The notes under the pieces: model-generated
The model's database searches: none
Told to the model about the DNA's origin: nothing
What the model saw: the letters and a program-made list of their open reading frames with translations, nothing else
Assembly (NCBI RefSeq): GCF_000308675.1
Contig: NZ_BAGE01000041.1
Span: 124,001-188,000, forward strand
Origin: Nocardia paucivorans NBRC 100373
GTDB lineage: Bacteria > Actinomycetota > Actinomycetes > Mycobacteriales > Mycobacteriaceae
Direction: 5' to 3'
Length of the DNA stretch: 64,000 nucleotides
Translations under genes and position numbers: made by a program
Shown here: in pieces, positions 9,757 to 17,179 of the stretch
Layout: every line of letters starts with the position of its first letter
Position numbering within the stretch: the first letter of the stretch is position 1

Positions 9757-10959
9757 TCATTCACGCACGGCAGACCGATAGGCCGCCGCACCCGTGAACA
9801 GTGCGAGAACCGCGAGGGTTACCGCGAGCACGGTCGCGGCGGCCTGCATACCCCATCCGTTGACGGCATAGCCGGTGGCCACGGTGAGTACCGCTGCGGG
9901 GAGATAGGCGCAGATGTTCAGCGCGGCATTGGCCTCGGCCCGGCGGTCGGCCTCGACGTGGTGGGCGATGAGCCGCAGACCACCCAGTTGGCCGAGCCCC
10001 TGCCCTGCACCGGCGAATACGGCCGATACCACGAAGAAGAGGGGGCTTTCGATGCCGAGGGTGAGCACCACGGCGGCCATCGCCAGGACGGTGCAGGCGG
10101 TTCCCAGTGCGAACAGCCGACGTACGGCGAGCCGCGTGAGCACGATCTGGGAACCGGTGGCGGCCAGGAACATCACGCACGCTGCACCGCCGGCCAACAG
10201 CGGCGAGGTGGTCCCGAGGGCGAGCACCAATAGTGACGGACCGAGGGACAGCACGAAGGAGGTTGCGCTCAGTCCGGGCGCGAAAACCCCTGCCCCGCCG
10301 AGAACATGTCCCCGATTGGGCGCGGGCACGCGCGGTAGACGTGGCCACAGGACCCCCGGCACCCGGCCGGACGGACGGTTCAGCGGTAATCCCACATAAC
10401 CGACAAGGGCGAGAAGCAACAGCACGATGTTCACGGTGAAGACCCATTCGATAGGGCGTTCCGTTAGCTGGTAGACGATTCCGCCCAGGAGCGGCCCGAG
10501 ACCGGCTCCGAAGACCATCGCGATGGAGGCCCACATCGAGGTGGCGGATCGGCGATGTTCCGCGCCGAGGTCGACAACCGCCGCCATACCGGCGGACACC
10601 ACGATCCCGACCGCGATGCCGACCAGCAGCCGCGCGACGATCAGGGCGATGACATCGCCCGCGGTCATGAAAAGCACCGCGGAAACCATGGCGATCAGGA
10701 TCCCCGGTATCACCACCGCCTTGCGACCGTAGCGATCGGCCGCACGTCCCGCGATCAGCAGCGTCACCACCAGGCCCGCAATATAGGCGGCGAACACGAT
10801 CGTCAGGGTCGCCGACGAATACCCCATCTCCCGCTGCCAGTACACATACAGCGGGGTCGGGGAGTTGGACAGCGCGAATACGGCCGTCACCGCCCACGCC
10901 GCCCGCAGCATTTGCCATCTCGTCCCGCTGCGCTCCGCAGCCCCACGTACCACCGTCAC
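9757..10959 (-). CDS. MFS drug-type transporter
   Basis: This 400-residue major facilitator protein has 12 predicted membrane segments. The MFS loop signature AGRAADRYGRKAV follows the second helix, and a motif-C-like GLGPLLGGIVYQL lies in helix five, which is typical of drug/proton antiporters. Start is GTG 10959, preceded by AAGGAGG at ideal distance. On the minus strand TTGTAC and TACATT, spaced 17 bp, form a good promoter. Two inverted repeats flank it, so the divergent ArsR-type regulator probably represses this exporter. The transported compound is unknown. Confidence 0.88.
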   Translation of the reverse strand: MTVVRGAAERSGTRWQMLRAAWAVTAVFALSNSPTPLYVYWQREMGYSSATLTIVFAAYIAGLVVTLLIAGRAADRYGRKAVVIPGILIAMVSAVLFMTAGDVIALIVARLLVGIAVGIVVSAGMAAVVDLGAEHRRSATSMWASIAMVFGAGLGPLLGGIVYQLTERPIEWVFTVNIVLLLLALVGYVGLPLNRPSGRVPGVLWPRLPRVPAPNRGHVLGGAGVFAPGLSATSFVLSLGPSLLVLALGTTSPLLAGGAACVMFLAATGSQIVLTRLAVRRLFALGTACTVLAMAAVVLTLGIESPLFFVVSAVFAGAGQGLGQLGGLRLIAHHVEADRRAEANAALNICAYLPAAVLTVATGYAVNGWGMQAAATVLAVTLAVLALFTGAAAYRSAVRE

Positions 10960-10970
10960 GGACCATCCTC

Positions 10971-10994
10971 CTTGTACGAGAAAATACGTACAAG
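10971..10994. promoter_or_regulatory. Operator 1 of the MFS/ArsR divergent promoter
   Basis: CTTGTACG and CGTACAAG form perfect 8-bp arms around 8 bp of AT-rich spacer. The site covers the predicted transcription start of the MFS gene and ends next to its AAGGAGG ribosome-binding site. Together with a second copy 31 bp away (about three helical turns), it is the likely binding site of the ArsR-type protein encoded at 11043. Confidence 0.75.
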
Positions 10995-11001
10995 GAATGT
11001 A

Positions 11002-11025
11002 GCTGTACGAGAATTTTCGTACAAG
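11002..11025. promoter_or_regulatory. Operator 2 of the MFS/ArsR divergent promoter
   Basis: This is a second copy of the same 24-bp element: TGTACG (11004-11009) and CGTACA (11018-11023) are perfect arms with an 8-bp AT-rich spacer; the outer left two bases differ from operator 1. The right arm contains the minus-strand -35 box TTGTAC of the exporter promoter. A TAGAAT hexamer at 11031-11036 would start the regulator transcript at or near its ATG, suggesting a leaderless mRNA. Confidence 0.7.
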
Positions 11026-11042
11026 CCGGCTAGAATGGCGAT

Positions 11043-11417
11043 ATGCCAGAGCCCACATCCGATATCGAGCGACCGCCGCTCCTGCCGGAACCATCCGTCG
11101 ACGAACTCCGACTCGAGACCGTGATGGGCGCCCTCGCCGATCCGCTCCGTATGACGGTGGCGCGCAAACTCCTCCTGGAGTCCGACGAGTTCGATCACCC
11201 CTGTGGCTGGTTCGGCTTCGACCGCCCCAAATCCAGCCTCACCCACCACTTCAAGGTGCTCCGCGAGGCGGGCGTGATCCATCAACGGCAGTACGGATTG
11301 GAACGACGCAGTCGGCTCCGCACCGAGGACCTCGAGCAACGCTTCCCCGGCCTACTCGACCTCATCGCCTCGACCGGCCGGAACCCGCACGAACCACATC
11401 CGGCTCGAACGGCATAA
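11043..11417 (+). CDS. ArsR-type winged-helix regulator
   Basis: This 124-residue winged-helix protein contains the ArsR-like core VMGALADPLRMTVARKLL, a recognition helix in KSSLTHHFKVLREAGVIHQR and a wing region YGLERRSRLRTEDLEQRFPG. It lacks the CxC metal-binding motif of the metal-sensing ArsR proteins; a single cysteine lies in HPCGWFGFD. It therefore probably senses a small molecule or acts through another ligand. It is divergent from the MFS exporter with two tandem inverted repeats in between, the classic layout of a local repressor of efflux. ATG 11043 sits 7 bp after a TAGAAT box. Confidence 0.85.
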   Translation: MPEPTSDIERPPLLPEPSVDELRLETVMGALADPLRMTVARKLLLESDEFDHPCGWFGFDRPKSSLTHHFKVLREAGVIHQRQYGLERRSRLRTEDLEQRFPGLLDLIASTGRNPHEPHPARTA

Positions 11418-11530
11418 CGACCGCCCCTGCCACCACTTTCGGGGCCTTCCACCCCGTGCCGGGAACGGTAGCGTTCACGTCGGTAGCAGCTCTCTGCTCG
11501 ACGAGCGAACGAACCTGGAAGGCTCGAGTC

Positions 11531-12001
11531 ATGGCCCATGCGCAAAGAATCGGCCGATACGTGCGGACGAGCGCCATCGCCGTCGCGATGGCGGCGGGAA
11601 TGTTCACCACGGCAATACTCGCCGCGCCGGCCGCATCCGCGACGCAGAGCGCCTCGGTCGTCGAGGGCCGAGGAAGGATCCTGGTCACCGTGATCGAGGA
11701 CCATCCGCAGGAGACCGCCGACGAGACGATATGGATGGACGGCCGCGAACTCCCGCACTGCGACTGGGGCAAGCGGGACATCGTCGGTCGAGCCCGTCAC
11801 CATCGCATCTGTGACGTGCCCGCCGGCGCCCACCACATCCAGGTGCGCGATCCCGGCAAGGGCACGCTCTTCGACGGCCGGGTCACCGTCCCGCCGCCCA
11901 ACGGCCTGCTCGACATCGTGGACACGGTGGTGAGCTGTCTACGCCTGCCGATTCCGACCGACCCGACCTACCAGGACGTCCTCTGTAAACAGATCGGTTG
12001 A
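11531..12001 (+). CDS. Secreted protein of unknown function
   Basis: This is a 156-residue protein with a clear Sec signal peptide. A basic start (MAHAQRIGRYVRTS) is followed by a hydrophobic stretch and a cleavage site after AAPAASA, near residue 37. The mature part contains four cysteines (HCDW, HRICDV, SCLRL, LCKQ) that could form disulfides. I do not recognise the family. ATG 11531 has a GGAAGG site 8 nt upstream; an in-frame ATG at 11456 would add an unlikely leader. Its 3' end overlaps the antisense tail of a broken lipoprotein gene. Confidence 0.7.
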   Translation: MAHAQRIGRYVRTSAIAVAMAAGMFTTAILAAPAASATQSASVVEGRGRILVTVIEDHPQETADETIWMDGRELPHCDWGKRDIVGRARHHRICDVPAGAHHIQVRDPGKGTLFDGRVTVPPPNGLLDIVDTVVSCLRLPIPTDPTYQDVLCKQIG

Positions 12002-12333
12002 CCTGCCCGCCGGCCGGGGCGGTCAGGTCCATCGTCACTCGCCATTGCACCGTGGCCCCCTCGGAGGACTCGGCGGCATCGAGTACCGCATCGCACGCAC
12101 CGGGTCCGGCGGTCTTCACCGACGTCACCTCACCCGCTTTCCCCAGCTCCTCCCGTAGCAGCAGGGCACACATCGATCTCCCGAGCCCGCTGCATGATTT
12201 CCCGCCGCTGGGTGGCGTTCTCCGGCGCGGTGAACCACACCAGGTCGGTTCCGGCCGTCGGCGACGGAGACTCCGATCCACAACCGGCGACGGCAATCGC
12301 CACGACACCCGCCAAGGCCGGGATTCGGAACAT
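11883..12333 (-). pseudogene. Frameshifted DUF3558-like lipoprotein
   Basis: The first frame, from ATG 12333, encodes a lipoprotein start (MFRIPALAGVVAIAVAGCGS with a lipobox cysteine), then FTAPENATQRREIMQRAREIDVC and a nonsense tail. The expected continuation, ALLLREELGKAGEVTSVK followed by ACDAVLD and VQWRVTMDLTAP, is in another frame. The shift lies near 12163-12170, where a short G run occurs on this strand. The layout with a conserved Cys-Ala-Leu-Leu after the shift resembles DUF3558 lipoproteins of mycolata. Downstream the second frame runs antisense into the convergent secreted-protein gene. A sequencing error would restore one intact gene. Confidence 0.6.
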
Positions 12334-12544
12334 GATCCCCCGCACGGCTCCACCGACGACAGACTCGGACAAATCAACCAGCGGCCACCCACCACGCCAA
12401 TAGATGCCGGACACCGATACCGACCCCCACCGGCGTCTGCGTCATGGAATCCACCCGGACAAGACGAGTGGCGCCCGGCAGCGAACATGCCGTTCGCCGC
12501 CGACCCCGGGTATCCGGATCGGCAGCGGTGCAGCCGTGAAGGGT

Positions 12545-13251
12545 TCAGCCCGGATCGATCATGCGGACGAGCTCTCCGCGCAGCTCGGTATGCGAGATCG
12601 GATCGATGTGGAAATCCCGGTAGCGCTGTCGGTACACGTAACGACCGTCGTCGGTGACGTCGAACCAACTCAGATAGCGCGGCGGGAACGGGCGGGGCTC
12701 GCGAAGACCGTGGCGTACCTCGATATGCCCCGCCCCATCCCGAGGGGCGCGCAGCAGACGGCGCATACGGTCGGCCATCCGGAGTTTGCCACCGGTCCAG
12801 ACCTCATGGGTTTCCCGCAGGTGATCGATACTTTCCACCAGAGGCGGGTGGCGTCCCTTGGGGAGCTCACCGAGGACATAACCGAACACCCGGGGCACGA
12901 TCTCGGCAGGACCGACCTGGATCACCACATTGCCGCCGAACTCCGGGGTGGGGCCCGGCCGCTGCACCAATGTGAGCCGATCGTGGTGACAATGGCCCCG
13001 TATGCGCGGACGGGGCGCAGTCGCGTGCCGAACAGAGTGAGGGTGGAATCCGGGTCGGCAGCCACCCGTAGCGCGGCCGACAGGTCCGGGTCCCGCCCGA
13101 TGGGCAGACGTTCCCTCAGCTCGGAGGCGATCTTCTCGTATTCGGATTCCCAACGGACCGACGAGACCAGGCGCAGCGGAAACGGATACCGATCCCGGCC
13201 GGTCTCGGCCCACACGTGCATGAACTCGTCGGGAGTGAATTCCCATTTCAC
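12545..13251 (-). pseudogene. Frameshifted EspG-family ESX secretion-associated protein
   Basis: From GTG 13251 the frame reads MKWEFTPDEFMHVWAETG, RYPFPLRLVSS and DPDLSAALRVAADPDST, a good match to the start of EspG proteins, cytosolic chaperones for PE/PPE substrates of type VII secretion. Near 12980-12995 the coding sense moves to another frame, which continues LVQRPGPTPEFGGNVVIQVG to RELVRMIDPG-like residues and stops at 12545. Joined, the protein would be about 235 residues, close to the usual EspG length. One frameshift thus breaks it. No PE, PPE, EsxA or EsxB gene is visible in the window. Confidence 0.7.
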
Positions 13252-13400
13252 CGGTGGCCACCGCCGTCGTCGTACGATGCCGGACGGGGAGCCGAGAAGG
13301 TATCGCCTCGGTGGGCGCCACCGGCGGACATCACGAGCGGCGTATCCGGCGTCGGGCGACCCGACCGCGCCGCGACGCCACTCCCCTGACCGATGTCCAT
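13248..13400 (-). CDS. Possible 50-residue protein coupled to espG relic
   Basis: This is a short open frame of 50 codons starting at ATG 13400 and ending in TGA that overlaps the GTG start of the espG relic (GTGA). A purine-rich GAAGGGCGGG lies upstream of the ATG. The product is Gly/Ser/Pro/Asp-rich (PTPDTPLVMSAGGAH) with no domain I recognise. Coupling to espG is the only support, so it may be chance. Confidence 0.3.
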   Translation of the reverse strand: MDIGQGSGVAARSGRPTPDTPLVMSAGGAHRGDTFSAPRPASYDDGGGHR

Positions 13401-13568
13401 GGTGCTACCCGCCCTTCACAGAACTGCGCTCACCTTACTGGATGCACCCGCCGGTCGACCGGCTTCCGCGGTCTGTCCGCTTCGCCCCAGCGGTGCGTCA
13501 CCATAGCCCCGGGTCACCCGAAGCATTCTGTCCCGCAGGAGGATCGCGACGGATCCGACAGGCATCCC

Positions 13569-14150
13569 TCATCTCTCACCACACGATGCCGCGTCCACCC
13601 GGTCGGCCATGGCGCGACCGGCGGCGTGTAGCGGCTCGGCGCTGCGTAACGTGCGGCTCAGCACGAAAGCGCCCTCGAGCGCTCCGATCACCGCCAGGAA
13701 CAGATCGCGCGCGGCGGCGGGGGACAGACCGCGGCGCACGAAGTAGTCGGTGCCCTGGTCGATCCAGGACGTCATCACTTCCGCTGTCACCGCGCGCAGC
13801 TCCGGTTCGCTGTCGGCGATCTCTCCGGCGACCGTTGCGACCGGGCACATATTCATCCAGGCGGTCTGCTCGATCGTCTCGGCCGCCGAGGCGAAGGCCG
13901 CACGCACACCCTCGCGTAGGTCCTCGTGGGGATCCATCAGCAGCGGCAGGAGCTGAATGTAGGCGGCTCCGGAGGCGCGGAGAGCTTCGGCGGCGATCTG
14001 CGGTTTTCCGCCGGGGAAATGATGATAGAGCGAGCCCATGGGGGCTCGGGCCAGTTCCGCCACCTGTTTGACCGAGGTGGCGCTGTAACCCTGGCGACGC
14101 ATCAGCTCGGCCATGGCCGTGGTGATCCGCTCGCGGGTGCCGGTTGACAT
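13569..14150 (-). CDS. TetR family regulator (LmrA/YxaF type)
   Basis: This 193-residue TetR protein has the helix-turn-helix RITTAMAELMRRQGYSATS and VKQVAELARAPMGSLYHHFPGGK; the APMGSLYHHFP variant is typical of the LmrA/YxaF branch. The C-terminal domain includes NMCPVATVAGEIAD, a pattern common in that branch. ATG 14150 follows GAGAGAAG. The intergenic region to the divergent hydrolase carries overlapping TAGA-N8-TCTA repeats, which suit this family's operators. It likely represses itself and the hydrolase. Confidence 0.88.
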   Translation of the reverse strand: MSTGTRERITTAMAELMRRQGYSATSVKQVAELARAPMGSLYHHFPGGKPQIAAEALRASGAAYIQLLPLLMDPHEDLREGVRAAFASAAETIEQTAWMNMCPVATVAGEIADSEPELRAVTAEVMTSWIDQGTDYFVRRGLSPAAARDLFLAVIGALEGAFVLSRTLRSAEPLHAAGRAMADRVDAASCGER

Positions 14151-14172
14151 CTTCTCTCCCACTCACCCAGAC

Positions 14173-14202
14173 TAGAACACACGCTCTAGAGTGATCGCTC
14201 TA
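14173..14202. promoter_or_regulatory. Overlapping double operator TAGA-N8-TCTA
   Basis: Two 16-bp elements overlap by two bases: TAGA...TCTA at 14173-14188 and TAGAG...CTCTA at 14187-14202. Seen differently, the palindrome CTCTAGAG occurs at 14184-14191 and again at 14198-14205, 14 bp apart. The position between the divergent TetR and hydrolase genes fits cooperative binding of two TetR dimers. Confidence 0.72.
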
Positions 14203-14222
14203 GAGAGATCGGAAGGAGTGGT

Positions 14223-15083
14223 ATGCCGATCGTCGATCTACCCGCCGGCCGGGTCCACTACGTCGAACGCGGCGCCGCGGCGCCGGACCGGCCCACCGTC
14301 GTGCTGCTGCACGGCCTGCTCATGAACCACACGATCTGGGATCGGGTCATCGACCTACTCCCCGACGATTTCCGCTACGTCCTGCCCGACCTCCCCCTCG
14401 GCGCCCACCCGATCCCCTTGAATCCCGACGCCGAACTCGATCTGCGCGGCCTGAACCGGCTCATCGCCGATTTCCTGACCGCCCTGGACCTGCGCGATGT
14501 CACCCTCGTACACAGCGACTGGGGCGGCGGCCTGTTCCTCACCTCCTATGGGTGGGACGAGCGGGTCGGCCGGATCATCGCCCTACCCTGCGAAGCCTTC
14601 GACAACTTCCCTCCCGGCCTCCCCGGGAAGATGGCGACCGTGGCGGTGCACATACCGGGCGGCATCACCTTGGCCCTGCACCAACTGCGGATACGCCGGC
14701 TGCGCAACTCGCCCCTGCTGTTCGGCCACATGGCGCGCAATCCCCTACCGGACGAGCTGGTGCACGGTTGGACCGAACCCGGCCTGCGTAGTGCAGAGAT
14801 ACGCCGCGACCTGCACAAATACGCCACATCCACATTCCACGGGCCCGACCTCGTCGCCCGCACCGAAGCGCTGCGGAATTTCACCGGGCCGGCATTGATC
14901 CTGTGGTCCTCGGCGGGCAAGGTGATGCCCCGTGAGCACGGCCGACGCCTGGCCGATCTGCTACCGAACGGCCGACTCGTCGAAATCGATGACGCCTATG
15001 TGCTGTCCATGATCGACCAACCGGAGGCCGTCGCCCATGCCATGACCGAGTTCCTCACCCGAACCCGCGCCGACAGATCCTGA
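14223..15083 (+). CDS. Alpha/beta hydrolase with aspartate nucleophile elbow
   Basis: This 286-residue alpha/beta-fold protein has the HGLLMNHTIWD oxyanion region and a nucleophile elbow LVHSDWGGGL. The residue aligning with the nucleophile is Asp, as in haloalkane dehalogenases and epoxide hydrolases. Near the C-terminus the usual Gly-His is replaced by DDAYVLSMIDQPEAV, with no histidine at the expected catalytic place. This occurs in a group of dehalogenase-like proteins of uncertain activity. ATG 14223 follows GGAAGGAG. It is divergent from, and probably repressed by, the TetR protein at 13569-14150. Substrate unknown. Confidence 0.82.
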   Translation: MPIVDLPAGRVHYVERGAAAPDRPTVVLLHGLLMNHTIWDRVIDLLPDDFRYVLPDLPLGAHPIPLNPDAELDLRGLNRLIADFLTALDLRDVTLVHSDWGGGLFLTSYGWDERVGRIIALPCEAFDNFPPGLPGKMATVAVHIPGGITLALHQLRIRRLRNSPLLFGHMARNPLPDELVHGWTEPGLRSAEIRRDLHKYATSTFHGPDLVARTEALRNFTGPALILWSSAGKVMPREHGRRLADLLPNGRLVEIDDAYVLSMIDQPEAVAHAMTEFLTRTRADRS

Positions 15084-15097
15084 AACGAACTCCGAGC

Positions 15098-15328
15098 TCA
15101 GGTCCACAGGCTGCGACACGGCAGTGGGGGCAGGTGCTCCTGCACGTTCTCGTCGATGGTCACCACGGCCCCGGTGGTGGACGCGGCCGCCGCGAACCGA
15201 CGCGCCACATGGTGATCGTCCTGGTAGTCGAGTTCCACCGGCGGGTTGGCGAAACACACTCGGATGTGACACACACCCGGATGGTGGTCGTGTCCGCCGG
15301 CAATGTTCTGATTCGCCCGTACAGCCAT
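15098..15328 (-). CDS. Small hypothetical protein
   Basis: This 76-residue open frame starts at ATG 15328, and its second half has strong G/C bias at third codon positions, which suggests real coding. The sequence is rich in His and Asp (HDHHPGV, DYQDDHHVARRFAAAA) and ends in CRSLWT. No signal peptide, membrane segment or known domain is evident. It converges with the hydrolase gene across 14 bp. I do not recognise a family. It could be a remnant of a longer gene, because the upstream sequence in the same frame is less convincing. Confidence 0.4.
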   Translation of the reverse strand: MAVRANQNIAGGHDHHPGVCHIRVCFANPPVELDYQDDHHVARRFAAAASTTGAVVTIDENVQEHLPPLPCRSLWT

Positions 15329-15700
15329 CGTGCCAATTCCCGAAATTGTCGTTCGGCCGGCATGGTGGCGGCTCGTGATCGCGACCACGCCGGTAGAGGT
15401 CTCCAGCCTGGAGCATCCGGCCGGCGACCGCATCGGTAGAAACCGGTCACCCACCTAGGTGGTTCAACCGTCGATACAAGGAGAGGGCGGCGGCGAAGAG
15501 GCCATCGAGAAGAACGCCGGGCGTCCGGCGGCCACCGCAGAAAACGCACATCGGCCGCGACGACCGGCCGATCCCGCCTGCCGCACATCGGGTGAGCATT
15601 CGTTCATCCGATACTTTCGAGTGGTTTCGAGTGGTTTCGAGTGGTTTCGAGTGGTATCGAGTGGTATCGAGTGGTATCGCCATCCGAATATACGACTCCG
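15329..15700. other. Intergenic stretch with no convincing gene
   Basis: No frame here shows protein-like composition on either strand. The only structure is the 10-bp tandem repeat at 15614-15679, just beyond the end of the MFS relic. The stretch belongs to the decayed zone between 11.9 and 16.4 kb. Confidence 0.6.
15614..15679. repeat. 10-bp tandem repeat, helically phased
   Basis: The unit GTGGTTTCGA occurs three times (15621-15650), then GTGGTATCGA twice (15651-15670), flanked by partial units on both sides, about 6.6 copies in all. Each unit contains the palindrome TCGA, so six TCGA sites lie exactly one helical turn apart on the same DNA face. Confidence 0.9.
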
Positions 15701-16337
15701 CTACCGGCCATGCTCCGGATCGGGGAGCGGGAGGCCGAGCCGAGCGGCGACGAGCGGGACCGCACAGAGGTGGTGAGCACGGCCTGCGGACCGCATCGGT
15801 CGGCCAATGCACCGAATGCGGGCAGCAGCAGTCCATCGGCGCTCACCCCGATCCCAGGGTGACCCCGGCGGCGGTACCGGGACGTGACGGGAGATAGTCC
15901 TGCCCCGATCGCACCAGGACTGCGAACGGAACGTCGACGGCCATACCGGTGAGCACCGCACACAGCAGAGCGAACAACGGGTGCGGCACCATACGTAGGG
16001 CGAGCAATACCGGAACAGCGGCGACGCTGCCGATTCGGACCACCCGCACCATACCGATCCGGTCGGTCAACCACCCGCCACCATGCCCGAGACACCCCAC
16101 CATCAGCGCCGCCAACGCCACACCGCCCAGGGCCGGTATCGCACGTAACTCCTCGACCCAATACAGCGCCAGGAAGGTGACGAGCGCGGCGAAGACCACC
16201 GATCGCACCACCGCGACGGCGATCGACACCCGAACGGCGACCATCGGTCGTGGCCGCCGGTATGCGCCGCCGACGCCACGATCGCCGTCCCACACATCCG
16301 ATGGCGCCGGCCGAGGCCGAGCGGAACGGGGCGACAC
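15701..16337 (-). pseudogene. C-terminal relic of an MFS transporter
   Basis: The second half of an MFS transporter can be read across three frames. The first gives [20 protein letters not shown] and AVDVPFAVLVRSGQDYLPS ending near 15843. The second gives GVSADGLLLPAFGALADR. The third gives AVPLVAARLGLPLPDPEHGR and the stop at 15701. The order and motifs resemble fosmidomycin-resistance-like MFS proteins. The N-terminal six helices are absent and there are at least two frameshifts, so this is a decayed gene. It occupies the place where cobG might be expected upstream of cobH. Confidence 0.65.
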
Positions 16338-16543
16338 CGGTCGCTCCGACGGTCGATAGGAGCCCGTATCCCCCGTATCCGTCGACCCCTACGACGCCTC
16401 CTGTGCGCATCTCGGCCGACTCCATGGCCGTGACCCGCGGAAACGACGTATACCACTGGAGGTGCTTCCGTCCGCGAACTCACCCTCGGTCCGCGCCGGC
16501 ACCCGCACCGTACCGCCGGGACAGGCCGGAATATGGTGTCCGC

Positions 16544-17179
16544 ATGCCCGACACGCATGTTCCGTACCTCACCGATGCGGCCGAGATCTACCGCCGCTCG
16601 TTCTCGATCATTCGATCGGAGGCCGACCTGGAACGCTTCCCGGCGGATGTCGAGCAGGTCGTGGTGCGGATGATCCACGGGGCCGGACAGGTCGATCTGG
16701 CCGATGACGTGCTGTTCACCCCGGGTGTGGTGGCCGCGGCGCGGGAGGCGCTGCAAGCGGGCGCACCTATTCTGTGTGATGCGAACATGGTGGCCTCGGG
16801 GGTCACCCGTACCCGGTTGCCCGCCGATAACGACGTCGTCTGCCTGCTCCGGGATCCACGAGTGCCGGAGTTGTCCGCGAGGTTGGGGACCACCCGATCG
16901 GCGGCGGCCCTGGAACTGTGGCGTGACCGGCTCGACGGTGCGGTGGTCGCGATCGGGAACGCGCCGACGGCGCTGTTCCATCTACTGGACATGATCGCGG
17001 CCGGTGCGCCGACCCCGGCGGCCGTGCTGGGTATCCCGGTCGGGTTCGTGGGAGCCGCCGAATCCAAGGAGGTCTTGGCCGCCACGTCCGGAATCGAATA
17101 CCTGACCGTGCGGGGTCGGCGCGGCGGCAGCGCCGTCACCGCCTCGGCATTGAACGCGATCGCGAGCGAAGCGGAATGA
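16544..17179 (+). CDS. cobH: Precorrin-8X methylmutase
   Basis: This 211-residue enzyme moves the methyl group from C-11 to C-12 of precorrin-8X to give hydrogenobyrinate in the aerobic cobalamin pathway. The family core is clear: [27 protein letters not shown] with the catalytic histidine, [28 protein letters not shown] and [17 protein letters not shown] 16544 gives a normal-length protein. The stop overlaps the cobIJ start by ATGA, so the two are translationally coupled. I see no cobalamin riboswitch upstream. In M. tuberculosis cobH-cobI are adjacent in the same way. Confidence 0.93.
   Translation: MPDTHVPYLTDAAEIYRRSFSIIRSEADLERFPADVEQVVVRMIHGAGQVDLADDVLFTPGVVAAAREALQAGAPILCDANMVASGVTRTRLPADNDVVCLLRDPRVPELSARLGTTRSAAALELWRDRLDGAVVAIGNAPTALFHLLDMIAAGAPTPAAVLGIPVGFVGAAESKEVLAATSGIEYLTVRGRRGGSAVTASALNAIASEAE

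Noticed and set aside
12975..12998. Programmed frameshift in espG
   Set aside because: There is no slippery heptamer or downstream structure that I can see, and EspG genes are not known to use frameshifting; mutation or sequencing error is simpler.
15614..15679. CRISPR array
   Set aside because: The unit is only 10 bp with no spacers and no cas genes are present.
16338..16543. Possible cobalamin riboswitch upstream of cobH
   Set aside because: There is a GC-rich region with short repeats, but I cannot find the conserved B12-box and the accompanying helices in the right order. The 174 bp upstream of metH gave the same result.
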